A DNA stretch of 14,985 nucleotides from Chitinophagales bacterium (GTDB taxonomy: Bacteria > Bacteroidota > Bacteroidia > Chitinophagales > JADIYW01), in the NCBI GenBank assembly GCA_020848315.1, contig JADLAH010000084.1:1-14985 (forward strand). The letters run 5' to 3'. Positions 13,163 to 14,985 of this stretch are shown piece by piece. Made by a program: the position numbers and the translations under genes. The notes beneath the pieces were generated by a model, which saw only the letters and a list, made by a program, of their open reading frames with translations, had not been told where the DNA came from and did not search any database. How positions within the stretch are numbered: position 1 is the stretch's first letter; each line of letters begins with the position of its first letter.

Positions 13163-14818
13163 ATGAAAAAAACGGGAATACTGAGTGTTTTACTAATGAT
13201 TTTAGGGGCATTCCAGTCAGTTGCAAAATCACCTGAGACACCATCACCGGCTAACGGGCGGCCAAAGCTGGTCGTAGGACTCGTAGTGGACCAGATGCGC
13301 TGGGATTTTCTGTATCGCTATTTCGACCGCTACAGTCAGGGGGGCTTTAAGCGGATGATGGAGGAGGGTTTTAACTGTGAGCAGACGCTGATTCCTTACA
13401 CGCCTACGGTAACGGCGGCGGGGCATGCCAGTATTTACACAGGAACCGTACCGGCGGTGCACGGTATCACCGGAAATAATTTTTATGTAAAGTCATTGCA
13501 GCGCGGCATGTATTGTACGGAAGATAAATCCGTAAAAACGGTAGGTGCGGATAATGCGAACGGCGAAATGAGTCCGCGTAATATGCTGACCACCTCCATT
13601 TGTGATGAGCTCAAGCTGGCGACGAACTTCAGAAGTAAGGTAATCGGTATTTCCATTAAAGACCGTGGTGCTATTCTGCCGGCAGGTCACAGTGCGGATG
13701 GCGCCTATTGGTATGACAGCAAAACGGGAAATTTTATCACATCCACCTTTTATATGGCGTCCTTGCCGAAATGGGTGGAGGCATTTAACGCTTCCGGCGC
13801 GGTATTGAAATATTATGAGAAAAACTGGGCGACTTTGTATCCGCTGAATACCTATTTGCAGAGCGATAAAGACCAGAATAATTATGAGAGTACTCCGTTC
13901 GGGGCGGATCAGCTGCAGTTTCCGTACGATCTGAAGCGGTTTGCGGAAAAGAAAAACTTCGGGCCGATACGGTTTACGCCGCACGCCAACAGCTTATCGT
14001 TTGATTTTGCGCGTCAGGCAGTACAGGCAGAATCGATGGGCAAGGATTCCGTAACCGATTTTCTGGCGATTTCGCTGTCTTCACCTGATTATATCGGACA
14101 TGCTTTCGGGCCTAACTCCGTGGAGGCTGAAGATACCTACCTGCGTTTGGATAAAGATATCGCGGATTTTCTGGCCTGGCTGGACAAGGAAGTAGGCAAG
14201 GGGCAGTATACCGTTTTTCTGACGGCAGACCACGGCGTGGCGCACATTCCGGGATTTCTGGAAAAACACCGCCTGCCGAATGGAGGTGTTACCGGTTCTA
14301 AAGTGGAAAAGGCATTAAATGCTTATCTGAAAGAGCAATTTGGAAGAGATAGCTTGTGTGTAGCCGGCGATAATTATCAGTTTACCTTAAACAAGCCTCT
14401 GATGGATTCCGCCGAACTTTCCTATGAGGACATCCTGATAGCAGCGATGCAGTTTTTGCAGCAGCAGCCCGGTATCGACAGGGTACTGGAATATGCAGAG
14501 ATGGCGGAGGCGGTACTCCCGGCTGCCATCAAAGAGCAGTTTTCCAGCGGCTATTATCCGGATCGTTGCGGAGATATCTTCGTCATCCTGAAGCCGGGAT
14601 ATATCGATGATGAATATGGTGGCAAAGGCACCACACACGGTATCTGGAATCCGTATGATGCGCATATTCCGCTGCTTTTCTATGGTTATGGTGTTGCCAA
14701 AGGCAAGACTTATCAGCGTGTGGAAATGATTGATATCGCGCCAACATTGGCGGCTTTGCTGCATATTCAGATGCCAAGCGGAAGTATAGGAAAGGTGATA
14801 GCGCCGGTTTTGAAATAA
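13163..14818 (+). CDS. pafA: PafA-type alkaline phosphatase, secreted
   Basis: A 551-residue protein with an N-terminal signal peptide (GILSVLLMILGAFQSVA, cleavage near residue 22) and one alkaline-phosphatase-superfamily domain, probably periplasmic. It resembles the two-zinc phosphate monoesterase PafA of flavobacteria. The expected active site is present: D43 in VVDQMRWD, nucleophile T84 in PTVTAAGH, N105 in ITGNN, the K166/R168 pair in SIKDRGAILPAG that marks PafA-like monoesterases, SSPDYIGHAFGP with D and H ligands, TADHGVAH, and the late KGTTHGIWNPYDAHIPL histidine. Spacing from D43 to T84 and N105 equals that recalled for PafA. The phosphodiesterase/NPP relatives lack the K/R pair, so monoesterase is favoured. 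A weak -7-like TAACTTGC lies at 13141-13148. It diverges from the lipoprotein gene and no PHO box is recognisable. Confidence 0.9.
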   Translation: MKKTGILSVLLMILGAFQSVAKSPETPSPANGRPKLVVGLVVDQMRWDFLYRYFDRYSQGGFKRMMEEGFNCEQTLIPYTPTVTAAGHASIYTGTVPAVHGITGNNFYVKSLQRGMYCTEDKSVKTVGADNANGEMSPRNMLTTSICDELKLATNFRSKVIGISIKDRGAILPAGHSADGAYWYDSKTGNFITSTFYMASLPKWVEAFNASGAVLKYYEKNWATLYPLNTYLQSDKDQNNYESTPFGADQLQFPYDLKRFAEKKNFGPIRFTPHANSLSFDFARQAVQAESMGKDSVTDFLAISLSSPDYIGHAFGPNSVEAEDTYLRLDKDIADFLAWLDKEVGKGQYTVFLTADHGVAHIPGFLEKHRLPNGGVTGSKVEKALNAYLKEQFGRDSLCVAGDNYQFTLNKPLMDSAELSYEDILIAAMQFLQQQPGIDRVLEYAEMAEAVLPAAIKEQFSSGYYPDRCGDIFVILKPGYIDDEYGGKGTTHGIWNPYDAHIPLLFYGYGVAKGKTYQRVEMIDIAPTLAALLHIQMPSGSIGKVIAPVLK

Positions 14819-14829
14819 ATGGTCTGTAT

Positions 14830-14985
14830 TTATTTCAGGATGTTCTGCACCATCATCGTCAGTCGGGAGATGTTCAGGAGTTGTTCCTTCTCATTATAGA
14901 TTTTGATTTCCCATACCTGCGTCTGACTGCCGATATGTATCGGTGTGGCCACGCCAATAACAATACCTTCGCGGATGCTTTTCAG
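14830..14985 (-). CDS. Hotdog-fold thioesterase (PaaI/4HBT type), C-terminal part
   Basis: The last 51 codons of a minus-strand gene cut by the right edge. The translation runs SIREGIVIGVATPIHIGSQT, then VWEIKIYNEKEQLLNISRLT and MMVQNILK. This is the typical C-terminal half of a hotdog acyl-CoA thioesterase: the V-x-G-x-A-x-P-x-H-x-G-x-x-T-Q-V-W strand followed by a loop and the final xSRLT strand. Members hydrolyse acyl- or aryl-CoA thioesters; the N-terminal catalytic residues are outside the window, so substrate cannot be guessed. It converges with the phosphatase gene, leaving 11 bp between stops and no hairpin terminator. Confidence 0.85.
   Translation of the reverse strand: MKSIREGIVIGVATPIHIGSQTQVWEIKIYNEKEQLLNISRLTMMVQNILK

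Overview
The window looks like ordinary chromosome from a member of the Bacteroidota, most likely a chitinophagal or sphingobacterial relative. That placement is inference. It rests on repeated TAnnTTTG (-7) promoter boxes, start codons without a Shine-Dalgarno sequence, a fused E1 alpha/beta 2-oxoacid dehydrogenase, a PafA-type alkaline phosphatase, a DUF1573 secreted protein and a lipoprotein with a carboxypeptidase-regulatory-like segment.

Layout. Positions 1-384 hold the 3' part of a broken IS1182-type transposase (minus strand, running off the left edge) joined to a 101-bp repeat and hairpins. An Old Yellow Enzyme-type alkene reductase follows (385-1452) with a strong terminator. Positions 1503-2301 have no credible gene but are dense in repeats: a second copy of the 101-bp repeat, two further direct-repeat pairs and several hairpins. 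A DUF1573 protein (minus) and the 811-residue fused E1 dehydrogenase (plus) then diverge from a region with a 16-bp palindrome. The E1 gene converges on a minus-strand pair, an NrnA-like DHH phosphoesterase followed by pdxJ. Next come ndk (plus), an initiator tRNA-fMet (minus), and two GTPase genes of ribosome assembly, era and der (plus). Chorismate synthase aroC (minus) converges on der over a bidirectional terminator. Behind aroC lies a minus-strand lipoprotein with an HELGH zinc-peptidase motif. It diverges from a pafA-like phosphatase (plus), which converges on a partial hotdog thioesterase cut by the right edge.

How the genes relate. Most are single-gene housekeeping units with their own promoter and terminator; only the phosphoesterase and pdxJ look like an operon. 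era, der and tRNA-fMet all serve ribosome assembly or translation initiation. ndk and the DHH enzyme handle nucleotides, and pdxJ and aroC make cofactor and aromatic precursors. I see no CRISPR array, phage module, toxin-antitoxin pair or defence cluster. The parts most worth a second look are the mosaic repeats at 129-2234, the near-identical promoter-to-start geometry of der and aroC that suggests leaderless mRNAs, and the uncharacterised metallopeptidase lipoprotein.
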